Assembly (NCBI RefSeq): GCF_019710745.1
Contig: NZ_JAHKJW010000033.1
Coordinates: forward strand, 1 to 41,382
DNA from: Streptomyces beigongshangae
GTDB taxonomy: Bacteria; Actinomycetota; Actinomycetes; Streptomycetales; Streptomycetaceae
DNA length: 41,382 nucleotides
Reading direction: 5' to 3'
Under the pieces are notes generated by a model, which ran no database searches, was not told where the DNA came from, and saw only the letters and a list, made by a program, of their open reading frames with translations. This document shows, piece by piece, positions 14,962-26,604 of this stretch. Position 1 is the first letter of the stretch; each line of letters starts with the position of its first letter. The translations under genes and the position numbers were made by a program.

Positions 14962-15563
14962 CATCACTCACCCCCACCGCAGCACGGACCGCAACGGACC
15001 TCGTGTCCCGCCTCGCGGCGGAACAGGAGTCCGCCGAGGTGACCGACTGGGCCGCCCGCATCGGCTGGCTCGTCGGCCTCACCCTGTTCGTCGCGCTCGT
15101 CTACTGGCTGATGCGCGAGGGCTGGAAGTGGCGCGGCACCCTCCAGGGCGACCTGCCCGGGCTGCCCACCGCGCCCGCCGAACCGGGTGCGGCGAGACTG
15201 AGCATGACCGGGCGCTACCACGGCTCCACCACCGCCGGGCACTGGCTCGACCGCATCGTGGCGCACGGCCTGGGCACCCGCAGCCGGGCGGAGCTCACCC
15301 TGACGGACGCGGGCCTCGACGTCGTACGGCCCGGCGCGGCCGACTTCTTCGTCCCCCGCGCGCAGCTGCGCGAGGCCCGGCTCGACAAGGGCATCGCGGG
15401 CAAGGTCCTCACCGAGGGCGGACTGCTCGTCGTCACCTGGGAGCACGGCGGAAAGCTGCTCGACTCCGGGTTCCGCTCCGACCGCGCGGCGGAGCACCGC
15501 GAATGGGTCGCCACCCTGAACCGCATGACCGACCAGAGCAACGACACGGAAGGCGCACGATGA
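14958..15563 (+). CDS. Membrane-anchored PH-like domain protein embedded in the pyr operon
   Basis: A 201-residue protein with one transmembrane helix at about residues 33-51 (ARIGWLVGLTLFVALVYWL). The soluble domain begins near residue 80 (ARLSMTGRYHGST) and is predicted to be PH-like. The GTG overlaps the pyrC stop, and the TGA overlaps the carA ATG, so it is translationally locked into the operon. An equivalent membrane or export-like gene lies between pyrC and carA in mycobacteria (Rv1382 in M. tuberculosis). The function is unknown. Membrane tethering or scaffolding of pyrimidine enzymes is speculation. Confidence 0.85.
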   Translation: MTSLTPTAARTATDLVSRLAAEQESAEVTDWAARIGWLVGLTLFVALVYWLMREGWKWRGTLQGDLPGLPTAPAEPGAARLSMTGRYHGSTTAGHWLDRIVAHGLGTRSRAELTLTDAGLDVVRPGAADFFVPRAQLREARLDKGIAGKVLTEGGLLVVTWEHGGKLLDSGFRSDRAAEHREWVATLNRMTDQSNDTEGAR

Positions 15564-16709
15564 CCACCTCCGACCAGGGGACCGCCTCGCAGAGGCAGAA
15601 GGCGGCACCCGCCGTGCTCGTCCTGGAGGACGGCCGGACCTTCCGCGGCCGCGCCTACGGGGCCGTGGGGGTGACCTTCGGCGAAGCGGTGTTCTCCACC
15701 GGCATGACCGGCTACCAGGAGACCCTCACCGACCCGTCGTACCACCGCCAGGTCGTCGTCATGACCTCCCCGCACGTCGGCAACACCGGCATCAACGACG
15801 AGGACATGGAGTCCAGGAGGATCTGGGTCTCCGGCTACGTCGTGCGCGACCCCGCGCGCGTGCCCTCCAGCTGGCGCTCCCGGCGCACGCTGGACGACGA
15901 ACTCGCCGCCCAGGGTGTCGTCGGCATCAGCGGCATCGACACGCGCGCGCTCACCCGCCATCTGCGCGAGCGCGGCGCCATGCGCGTCGGCATCTTCTCC
16001 GGCGACGTGCCGGCCGACGAGGCCACCCTGCTGGACCAGGTGCGCGAGGCCCCCGAGATGAAGGGCGCCAGCCTCTACGAGGAGGTCGCCACCGAGGAGG
16101 CGTACGTCGTCCCGGCCGTCGGCGAGAAGCGGTTCACCGTCGCCGCCGTGGACCTCGGCATCAAGGGCATGACCCCGCACTGCATGGCCGAGCGCGGCAT
16201 AGAGGTGCACGTGCTGCCCGCCACCGCGACCGCCGAGGAGATCTACGCGGTCGCCCCCGACGGCGTGTTCTTCTCCAACGGCCCCGGCGACCCGGAGCGG
16301 GCCGAGCACCCGGTCGCCCTGATGCGTTCGGTGCTGGAGCGCAGGACGCCGGTCTTCGGCATCTGCTTCGGGAACCAGATCTTCGGCCGCGCCCTCGGCT
16401 TCGGCACCTACAAGCTCAAGTACGGGCACCGGGGCATCAACCAGCCCGTGCAGGACCGTACGACCGGCAAGGTCGAGGTCACGGCGCACAACCACGGCTT
16501 CGCCGTCGACGCGCCGCTCGACCGGGTCTCCGAGACCCCCTACGGGCGCGCCGAGGTCAGCCACGTCTGCCTGAACGACCAGGTCGTCGAGGGGCTCCAG
16601 CTGCTCGACCAGCCCGCGTTCAGCGTCCAGTACCACCCCGAAGCGGCGGCGGGCCCGCACGACGCCGCCTACCTGTTCGACCGCTTCGTATCCCTGATGG
16701 AGGGCCAGC

Positions 16710-16717
<8 letters not shown>
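15560..16717 (+). CDS. carA: Carbamoyl-phosphate synthase small (glutaminase) subunit
   Basis: A 385-residue class I glutamine amidotransferase that supplies ammonia to CarB for carbamoyl phosphate, used for both pyrimidine and arginine synthesis. The N-terminal CarA domain contains TFGEAVFSTGMTGYQETLTDP. The catalytic Cys269 is in FGICFGNQ (LGHQ in E. coli). The His and Glu are in QYHPEAAAGPHD. HNHGFAVD is also typical. The ATG at 15560 overlaps the preceding stop. A longer open frame upstream is not family sequence. carB begins 8 nt before the carA stop. Confidence 0.97.
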
Positions 16718-20018
<3,301 letters not shown>

Positions 20019-20027
20019 CAGTCCCCC

Positions 20028-20053
20028 GGGGGACACCGGAAACGGTGTCCCCC
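20028..20053 (+). terminator. 11-bp hairpin with GAAA loop between carB and pyrD
   Basis: GGGGGACACCG (20028-20038) pairs perfectly with CGGTGTCCCCC (20043-20053) around a GAAA tetraloop, followed by TCTTC. It starts 10 nt after the carB stop. It could be a partial terminator, an mRNA stabiliser or an attenuator lowering pyrD-pyrF expression. Confidence 0.6.
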
Positions 20054-20085
20054 TCTTCATGAGTTTCCTGATGAGGACACCGACC

Positions 20086-21191
<1,106 letters not shown>

Positions 21192-21195
<4 letters not shown>

Positions 21196-21281
21196 GTCAC
21201 GACGGCATGAGTCACGACGGCACGAGTCACGGCGGTACGAGTCACGACGGCACGAGTCACAGCGGTACGAGCCACGGCGGC
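21192..21281 (+). repeat. 15-bp tandem repeat, six units, encoding the PyrF N-terminus
   Basis: Six consecutive 15-nt units of the form AYGAGTCACGRCGGY encode MSHDG, MSHDG, TSHGG, TSHDG, TSHSG and TSHGG. Units differ by one to four bases. The length is a multiple of three, so unit gain or loss keeps the frame. Confidence 0.92.
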
Positions 21282-22139
21282 ATCGGCCCGGAACCCTTCG
21301 GTGCCCGCCTGCGCCGCGCCATGGACGAACGGGGCCCGCTGTGCGTCGGCATCGACCCGCACGCCTCCCTGCTCGCCGACTGGGGTCTGGACGACGACAT
21401 CGCGGGCCTGGAGCGCTTCAGCCGCACCGTCGTGGAGGCGCTGGCCGACCGGGTCGCCGTACTGAAGCCGCAGAGCGCGTTCTTCGAGCGCTTCGGGTCG
21501 CGCGGCGTCGCCGTGCTGGAGAGGTCGGTCGAGGAGGCGCGGGCGGCCGGGGCGCTGGTCGTCATGGACGCCAAGCGCGGTGACATCGGCTCGACCATGG
21601 CCGCGTACGCCGCCGCCTTCCTGGAGGAGGGCGCACCGCTGTTCTCGGACGCGCTGACCGTCTCGCCGTACCTCGGCTACGGGGCGCTGGAGCCGGCGGT
21701 CGACCTCGCCCGGAAGAGCGGCTCGGGGCTGTTCGTGCTCGCGCTGACCTCCAACCCGGAGGGCGCCGAGGTGCAGCACGCGGTGCGCCCCGGGGACACC
21801 GGCACGGCCCCGCGGAACGTGGGCGCGGTCATGCTGGAGCATCTCGCCGAGGAGAACGCGGGGCAGACCCCGATGGGCTCCTTCGGGGCCGTCGTCGGAG
21901 CCACGCTCGGCGATCTCTCCTCGTACGACCTCGGCATCAACGGCCCCCTCCTCGCCCCCGGGATCGGCGCCCAGGGCGCCACCCCGGCGGACCTTCCCCG
22001 GGTCTTCGGGGCGGCGGTCCGCCACGTGGTGCCGAACGTCAGCCGGGGGATCCTGCGGCACGGGCCCGACACCGGCGCGCTACGCGCGTCATCGGACCGC
22101 TTCGCGGAGGAGATCAGGGCAGCGGTGGACGCCGCGTGA
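21192..22139 (+). CDS. pyrF: Orotidine 5'-phosphate decarboxylase with N-terminal TSHxG repeats
   Basis: A 315-residue type 2 OMP decarboxylase, the last step to UMP. The catalytic motif MDAKRGDIGST carries Lys128 and Asp131. CVGIDPHASLLADWGL, VLKPQSAFFERFG and APGIGAQGATPADL are family blocks. The first 30 residues are six copies of a (M/T)SH(D/G/S)G pentapeptide that is not part of the fold, encoded by a 15-bp tandem repeat. ATG codons begin both repeat units 1 and 2. The core starts around GPEPFGARL. The overlap with the pyrD stop supports the ATG at 21192. It ends the pyrimidine operon. Confidence 0.95.
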
Positions 22140-22256
22140 CGCCCTCGGCGTACGTCTTCCCGGCGTCCCGCGTCTGAATACATGCTCAAATCCGGGGAGT
22201 TTTGCCGGGAATGTCGGACTCGACGGAGGCTGACCAGGACTTTTCCGCTGTTCTCG

Positions 22257-22285
22257 CTGACTCGGGCGGACTTGCCCGCTAGTCT
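22257..22285 (+). promoter_or_regulatory. Candidate sihf promoter
   Basis: CTGACT (22257-22262) and TAGTCT (22280-22285) are separated by 17 nt and resemble the vegetative -35 and -10 elements. Transcription would start near 22292, giving a leader of about 100 nt. Nothing else was found in the 255-bp gap after pyrF. Confidence 0.5.
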
Positions 22286-22394
22286 CCGACGAGAGCCGAC
22301 GGGCAAGACTGTTGCTCGTCGCTCACCAGGTGTGGGGCGATCAGGTTCCTCACCGGTCCGTATCCGACAGTTCGACATCCGAGGTGACGTAGGC

Positions 22395-22718
22395 GTGGCT
22401 CTTCCGCCCCTTACCCCTGAACAGCGCGCAGCCGCGCTCGAAAAGGCCGCCGCGGCTCGCCGGGAGCGGGCCGAGGTCAAAAATCGACTCAAGCACTCCG
22501 GCGCCTCCCTCCACGAGGTCATCAAGCAGGGTCAGGAGAACGACGTCATCGGCAAGATGAAGGTCTCCGCTCTTCTCGAGTCCCTGCCGGGCGTGGGCAA
22601 GGTCCGCGCCAAGCAGATCATGGAGCGTCTCGGGATCTCCGAGAGCCGGCGTGTGCGGGGTCTCGGCTCCAACCAGATCGCCTCCTTGGAGCGCGAGTTC
22701 GGCGGCGGTGCCGCCTGA
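22395..22718 (+). CDS. sihf: Streptomyces integration host factor sIHF
   Basis: A 107-residue nucleoid-associated protein specific to actinobacteria (mIHF family). An N-terminal long helix (PEQRAAALEKAAAARRERAEVKNRLK) is followed by a helix-two-turn-helix domain with LLESLPGVGKVRAKQIMERLGI and RRVRGLG. It binds DNA without strong sequence preference and affects topology, sporulation and antibiotic production. The GTG follows GAGG. The length equals that of the characterised S. coelicolor protein. Position just before gmk is conserved in the phylum. Confidence 0.96.
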   Translation: MALPPLTPEQRAAALEKAAAARRERAEVKNRLKHSGASLHEVIKQGQENDVIGKMKVSALLESLPGVGKVRAKQIMERLGISESRRVRGLGSNQIASLEREFGGGAA

Positions 22719-22720
22719 CG

Positions 22721-22750
22721 TTCTCAGGCACCCCTGAGAACCTGGATAAT
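22721..22750 (+). promoter_or_regulatory. Inverted repeat and -10 box for a leaderless gmk transcript
   Basis: GATAAT (22745-22750) lies exactly 6 nt before the gmk ATG, which implies a leaderless mRNA. No ribosome-binding site is visible. TTCTCA 18 nt upstream is a weak -35. It is part of a perfect 8-bp inverted repeat TTCTCAGG/CCTGAGAA (22721-22740) starting 2 nt after the sihf stop, which could be a terminator or an operator. Confidence 0.55.
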
Positions 22751-22756
22751 CGCCGC

Positions 22757-23350
22757 ATGGCTGCAACACCCCGGGGGACGTCCCCCGTACCCCCGGACGC
22801 ACGTCCGCGGCTGACCGTGCTCTCCGGCCCCTCCGGGGTCGGCAAGAGCACGGTCGTCGCTCATATGCGCAAGGAACACCCCGAGGTCTGGCTCTCGGTG
22901 TCGGCGACGACCCGCAGGCCGCGCCCCGGGGAGAAGCACGGTGTCCACTACTTCTTCGTCAGCGACGAGGAGATGGACAAGCTGATCGCCAACGGCGAGC
23001 TCCTCGAATGGGCGGAGTTCGCGGGCAATCGCTACGGGACGCCCCGCGACGCCGTGCTGCAGCGGCTGGATTCGGGCGAGCCGGTCCTCCTGGAGATCGA
23101 CCTCCAGGGAGCCCGGCAGGTCCGCGGGTCGATGCCCGAGGCGCTGCTGGTGTTCCTGGCCCCTCCCTCCTGGGAGGAGCTCGTGCGCAGGCTCACCGGG
23201 CGGGGCACCGAGCCGCCCGAGGTCATCGAACGCCGGCTGGAGGCCGCCAGGATCGAACTGGCGGCCGAGCCGGAGTTCGACACCACCCTGGTCAACACCT
23301 CCGTCGAGGACGTGGCGCGCGAGCTGCTAGCCTTGATGGAAGTTGTCTGA
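22757..23350 (+). CDS. gmk: Guanylate kinase
   Basis: A 197-residue kinase that phosphorylates GMP to GDP. Walker A GPSGVGKS is at residues 24-31, followed by the GMP-binding SVSATTRRPRPGEKHGVHY and LEWAEFAGNRYGTP, VLLEIDLQGARQVR, and the lid LTGRGTEPPEVIERRL. The first ~18 residues are a non-conserved leader. The mRNA is probably leaderless. rpoZ follows 85 nt downstream across a tandem repeat. The gmk-rpoZ-coaBC-metK-priA order is widely conserved in actinobacteria. Confidence 0.97.
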   Translation: MAATPRGTSPVPPDARPRLTVLSGPSGVGKSTVVAHMRKEHPEVWLSVSATTRRPRPGEKHGVHYFFVSDEEMDKLIANGELLEWAEFAGNRYGTPRDAVLQRLDSGEPVLLEIDLQGARQVRGSMPEALLVFLAPPSWEELVRRLTGRGTEPPEVIERRLEAARIELAAEPEFDTTLVNTSVEDVARELLALMEVV

Positions 23351-23354
23351 TCTT

Positions 23355-23414
23355 CCAGGTCACCTCCCAGGTCACCTTCCAAGTCAACTTCAAGGTCAAA
23401 TCCAAGGTCAATTT
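23355..23414 (+). repeat. 12-bp tandem repeat, five units, between gmk and rpoZ
   Basis: Five consecutive 12-nt units of the type CCAGGTCACCTT (later CAAGGTCAATTT) begin 4 nt after the gmk stop, with a partial sixth ending in CCACC. Divergence increases toward rpoZ. The frame through the repeat is open and in phase with rpoZ. Confidence 0.88.
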
Positions 23415-23435
23415 CCACCTTTCGGAAGGCAGAGC

Positions 23436-23708
23436 GTGTCCTCTTCCATCACCGCGCCCGAGGGCATCATCAACCCTCCGATCGACGAGCTCCTCGAGGC
23501 AACCGACTCGAAGTACAGCCTGGTGATCTACGCGGCCAAGCGTGCCCGCCAGATCAACGCGTACTACTCGCAGCTCGGTGAGGGCCTTCTGGAGTACGTC
23601 GGTCCCCTCGTCGACACCCACGTCCACGAGAAGCCGCTGTCGATCGCCCTCCGGGAGATCAACGCGGGCCTGCTGACCTCGGAGGCCATCGAGGGCCCGG
23701 CCCAGTAG
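23436..23708 (+). CDS. rpoZ: RNA polymerase omega subunit
   Basis: A 90-residue omega subunit that chaperones beta-prime assembly into RNA polymerase. The core INPPIDELLEATDSKYSLVI then YAAKRARQINAYY and EKPLSIALREINAG is typical. The length matches the S. coelicolor protein. I chose the GTG at 23436, preceded by GGAAGGC. A TTG at 23343 is in the same frame and would add 31 residues encoded by the 12-bp repeat, but this is not the family N-terminus. A 12-bp hairpin follows the gene. Confidence 0.96.
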   Translation: MSSSITAPEGIINPPIDELLEATDSKYSLVIYAAKRARQINAYYSQLGEGLLEYVGPLVDTHVHEKPLSIALREINAGLLTSEAIEGPAQ

Positions 23709-23735
23709 CATCCTCGTCTTTCGGCCCACTCGTCC

Positions 23736-23764
23736 CAGGCCCGGCAGCACCACTGCCGGGCCTG
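23736..23764 (+). terminator. rpoZ terminator hairpin
   Basis: CAGGCCCGGCAG (23736-23747) and CTGCCGGGCCTG (23753-23764) form a perfect 12-bp stem with a CACCA loop, 27 nt after the rpoZ stop. Confidence 0.85.
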
Positions 23765-23818
23765 TGGTGTGTGATGGGGGCACATGACGTTCCGACACCC
23801 GAGGAGAGACGGACAGAC

Positions 23819-25021
23819 GTGGACAAGCCGAAGGTCGTGCTGGGGGTCAGCGGTGGTATCGCCGCCTACAAGGCGTGCGAGCTGCTGCGCCGACTGACCG
23901 AGTCGGGGCACGACGTGCGCGTCGTGCCCACCGGGTCCGCGCTGCACTTCGTCGGTGCCGCCACCTGGTCCGCCCTCTCCGGGCATCCCGTCCGGACCGA
24001 GGTCTGGTCGGACGTGCACGAGGTGCCGCACGTGCGGATCGGCCAGGAGGCCGACCTGGTCGTCGTCGCGCCCGCCACCGCGGACCTGCTGGCGAGGGCG
24101 GCCCACGGCCTCGCCGACGACCTCCTCACGAACACCCTGCTCACCGCACGCTGCCCGGTCGTCTTCGCGCCCGCCATGCACACCGAGATGTGGGAGCACC
24201 CGGCCACCCGGGAGAACGTGGCGACGCTGCGCCGCCGGGGCGCCGTCGTCATCGAGCCCGCCGTGGGCCGGCTGACCGGTGTGGACACGGGCAAGGGGCG
24301 GCTGCCCGACCCCGCCGAGATCTTCGAGACCTGCCGCCGCGTGCTCGCGCGGGGCGTGGCCGCACCGGACCTCGCCGGCCGGCACGTCGTCGTCAGCGCG
24401 GGCGGCACGCGCGAGCCGCTCGACCCGGTCCGCTTCCTCGGCAACCGCTCCTCCGGCAAGCAGGGGTACGCCCTCGCGCGCACCGCCGCCGCCCGGGGCG
24501 CCCGCGTCACGCTGATCGCCGCGAACACCGGGCTGCCGGACCCGGCGGGCGTCGACGTCGTCCGGGTCGGCACCGCCGTGCAGCTGCGCGAGGCCGTGCT
24601 GAAGGCGGTCCCGGAGGCCGACGCCGTGGTGATGGCGGCGGCGGTGGCGGACTTCCGACCCGCCGCCTACGCGGCGGGAAAAATCAAGAAGAAGGACGGA
24701 CAGGAACCGGAGCCGATTGTTCTTGTACGTAATCCGGACATCCTCGCGGAGATCTCGGCGGACCGCGCCCGTGAGGGACAGGTGGTCGTCGGTTTCGCCG
24801 CCGAGACGGACGACGTCCTGGCCAACGGCCGCGCGAAACTCCAGCGCAAGGGCTGTGACCTCCTGGTCGTCAACGAGGTCGGGGAGCGCAGGACCTTCGG
24901 CTCCGAGGAGAACGAGGCGGTCGTGCTGGGCGCCGACGGCAGCGAGACCCCGGTGCCGCACGGACCGAAGGAAGCACTGGCCGAAACGGTGTGGGACCTC
25001 GTGGCAAGCCGCCTGGCCTAG
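23819..25021 (+). CDS. coaBC: Bifunctional phosphopantothenoylcysteine decarboxylase/synthetase
   Basis: A 400-residue two-domain enzyme of coenzyme A synthesis. The N-terminal flavoprotein CoaC decarboxylates 4'-phosphopantothenoylcysteine (GVSGGIAAYK, VPHVRIGQEADLVVVAPATA with the active-site His, and PAMHTEMW). In the classic PXMNxxMW motif, Asn is His here, as I recall for other actinobacteria. The C-terminal CoaB joins Cys to phosphopantothenate (VVVSAGGTREPLDPVRFLGN, then SSGKQGYALA). GAGGAGAG before the GTG at 23819 favours this start over the in-frame GTG at 23771, which would sit next to the rpoZ terminator. Confidence 0.96.
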   Translation: MDKPKVVLGVSGGIAAYKACELLRRLTESGHDVRVVPTGSALHFVGAATWSALSGHPVRTEVWSDVHEVPHVRIGQEADLVVVAPATADLLARAAHGLADDLLTNTLLTARCPVVFAPAMHTEMWEHPATRENVATLRRRGAVVIEPAVGRLTGVDTGKGRLPDPAEIFETCRRVLARGVAAPDLAGRHVVVSAGGTREPLDPVRFLGNRSSGKQGYALARTAAARGARVTLIAANTGLPDPAGVDVVRVGTAVQLREAVLKAVPEADAVVMAAAVADFRPAAYAAGKIKKKDGQEPEPIVLVRNPDILAEISADRAREGQVVVGFAAETDDVLANGRAKLQRKGCDLLVVNEVGERRTFGSEENEAVVLGADGSETPVPHGPKEALAETVWDLVASRLA

Positions 25022-25160
25022 CCGCTCGGCCCAAGGGGCACCGCCGTCTGCGGCGCCACCCGAATTCCGGCGCACAACGGTGCAGGAGCCTGGCGGAGAC
25101 GGTTGTCCGTGTCGCAGAATGCCCGTGCCGCAGGTCACAGCGCTTCCGAGAGGCGAGACA

Positions 25161-25192
25161 GTGACCCTGTGGCGGGGCGCGACCGATAAGCT
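25161..25192 (+). promoter_or_regulatory. Candidate metK promoter
   Basis: TAAGCT (25187-25192) fits a -10 box. GTGACC (25161-25166) is a possible -35, but the 20-nt spacing is long. The leader of about 75 nt holds a small CCGGG/CCCGG hairpin and no recognisable SAM riboswitch. Nothing else was seen in the 250-bp gap. Confidence 0.3.
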
Positions 25193-25271
25193 GTTACCGG
25201 ACGACGCCGGGCGCAGCTCCCGGCCGTCCGCCAATGATCAGCCAGCAGCCGCTGCAACCACAGGGAGCGTT

Positions 25272-26489
25272 GTGTCCCGTCGCCTGTTCACCTCGGAATC
25301 CGTGACCGAGGGTCACCCCGACAAGATCGCTGACCAGATCAGCGACACCATCCTCGACGCGCTCCTGCGTGAGGACCCGACGTCCCGGGTCGCCGTCGAG
25401 ACCCTGATCACGACCGGCCTCGTGCACGTGGCCGGCGAGGTCACGACCAAGGCGTACGCGCCGATCGCCCAGCTCGTGCGCGACAAGATCCTGGAGATCG
25501 GCTACGACTCGTCGAAGAAGGGCTTCGACGGCGCCTCCTGTGGTGTGTCCGTGTCCATCGGCTCCCAGTCGCCCGACATCGCGCAGGGCGTCGACACCGC
25601 GTACGAGGCGCGGGTCGAGGGCGCCGCGGGCGAGGAGGACGAGCTCGACAAGCAGGGCGCCGGCGACCAGGGCCTGATGTTCGGCTACGCGACGGACGAG
25701 ACCCCGGAGCTCATGCCGCTCCCGATCCACCTCGCGCACCGGCTCTCGCGGCGGCTGTCCGAGGTCCGCAAGAACGGCACGATCCCCTACCTGCGTCCCG
25801 ACGGGAAGACCCAGGTCACCATCGAGTACGACGGTGACAAGGCGGTCCGCCTGGACACGGTCGTCGTCTCCTCGCAGCACGCCTCGGACATCGACCTGGA
25901 CTCGCTGCTCGCGCCCGACATCCGCGAGTTCGTGGTGGAGCCCGAGCTGAAGGCGCTCCTGGACGACGGCATCAAGCTGGAGACCGAGGGCTACCGGCTC
26001 CTGGTCAACCCCACCGGCCGCTTCGAGATCGGCGGCCCGATGGGCGACGCCGGCCTGACCGGCCGCAAGATCATCATCGACACGTACGGCGGCATGGCCC
26101 GCCACGGCGGCGGCGCGTTCTCCGGCAAGGACCCGTCCAAGGTCGACCGCTCCGCCGCCTACGCCATGCGCTGGGTCGCCAAGAACGTCGTCGCCGCGGG
26201 CCTCGCCTCCCGCTGCGAGGTCCAGGTCGCCTACGCGATCGGCAAGGCCGAGCCCGTCGGTCTCTTCATCGAGACCTTCGGCACCGCGAAGGTCGACGCG
26301 GAGAAGATCGAGACGGCCATCTCCGAGGTCTTCGACCTCCGGCCGGCCGCGATCATCCGCGACCTCGACCTGCTGCGGCCGATCTACTCGCAGACCGCCG
26401 CGTACGGTCACTTCGGGCGCGCGCTCCCCGACTTCACCTGGGAGCGGACGGACCGGGTGGACGCCCTGCGGAGGGCGGCGGGGCTGTAG
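25272..26489 (+). CDS. metK: S-adenosylmethionine synthetase
   Basis: A 405-residue enzyme that makes S-adenosylmethionine from methionine and ATP. The N-terminal SESVTEGHPDKIADQISD contains active-site His15. GAGDQGLMFGYATDETPELM (methionine-binding loop) and GGGAFSGKDPSKVDRSAAY (phosphate-binding loop) are intact. The GTG follows CAGGGAGC. SAM level influences antibiotic production in streptomycetes. A 14-bp hairpin follows, so metK is probably monocistronic. Confidence 0.98.
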   Translation: MSRRLFTSESVTEGHPDKIADQISDTILDALLREDPTSRVAVETLITTGLVHVAGEVTTKAYAPIAQLVRDKILEIGYDSSKKGFDGASCGVSVSIGSQSPDIAQGVDTAYEARVEGAAGEEDELDKQGAGDQGLMFGYATDETPELMPLPIHLAHRLSRRLSEVRKNGTIPYLRPDGKTQVTIEYDGDKAVRLDTVVVSSQHASDIDLDSLLAPDIREFVVEPELKALLDDGIKLETEGYRLLVNPTGRFEIGGPMGDAGLTGRKIIIDTYGGMARHGGGAFSGKDPSKVDRSAAYAMRWVAKNVVAAGLASRCEVQVAYAIGKAEPVGLFIETFGTAKVDAEKIETAISEVFDLRPAAIIRDLDLLRPIYSQTAAYGHFGRALPDFTWERTDRVDALRRAAGL

Positions 26490-26521
26490 CCCTTCCGTCC
26501 CCGGCGGTTCTCCCTGCCTGT

Positions 26522-26552
26522 GGGCCCGGCATCCCGGAGGGGTGCCGGGCCC
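26522..26552 (+). terminator. metK terminator hairpin
   Basis: Bases 26522-26535 pair with 26539-26552 (14 bp including one G-T) around GGA, 32 nt after the metK stop. It separates metK from priA. Confidence 0.82.
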
Positions 26553-26604
26553 CGGCGTATCCGGGCACGCGGCGCTGTCGGTGCGGTCTGGTAGGAATGC
26601 CGGT

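Noticed and set aside
14789..15559. Extended carA frame across pyrC and the PH-like gene
   Set aside because: It overlaps two real genes in other frames. The CarA family sequence starts just after the ATG at 15560.
16364..16378. FGICFGNQ instead of GICLGHQ in CarA as a dead glutaminase
   Set aside because: The catalytic Cys and the downstream His and Glu are present. The flanking changes appear to be normal lineage variation.
20059..20085. Upstream ATG for pyrD
   Set aside because: It directly follows the carB hairpin and lacks a ribosome-binding site. The class 2 N-terminal helix starts at 20086.
23355..23414. Tandem repeats (also 21192-21281 and 41111-41170) as CRISPR arrays
   Set aside because: Units are 10-15 bp, contiguous and without spacers, and no cas genes are present.
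23343..23435. N-terminally extended omega subunit starting at TTG 23343
   Set aside because: The extra residues come from a tandem repeat and the 90-residue form matches the known protein. It is kept only as a finding to test.
24180..24206. Asn-to-His change in the CoaC PXMNxxMW motif as a broken enzyme
   Set aside because: I recall the same PAMHTEMW in mycobacterial CoaBC, so it is a lineage feature and not a defect.
25022..25271. SAM riboswitch upstream of metK
   Set aside because: I looked for the conserved multi-helix and pseudoknot core and saw only a small hairpin and a weak promoter.
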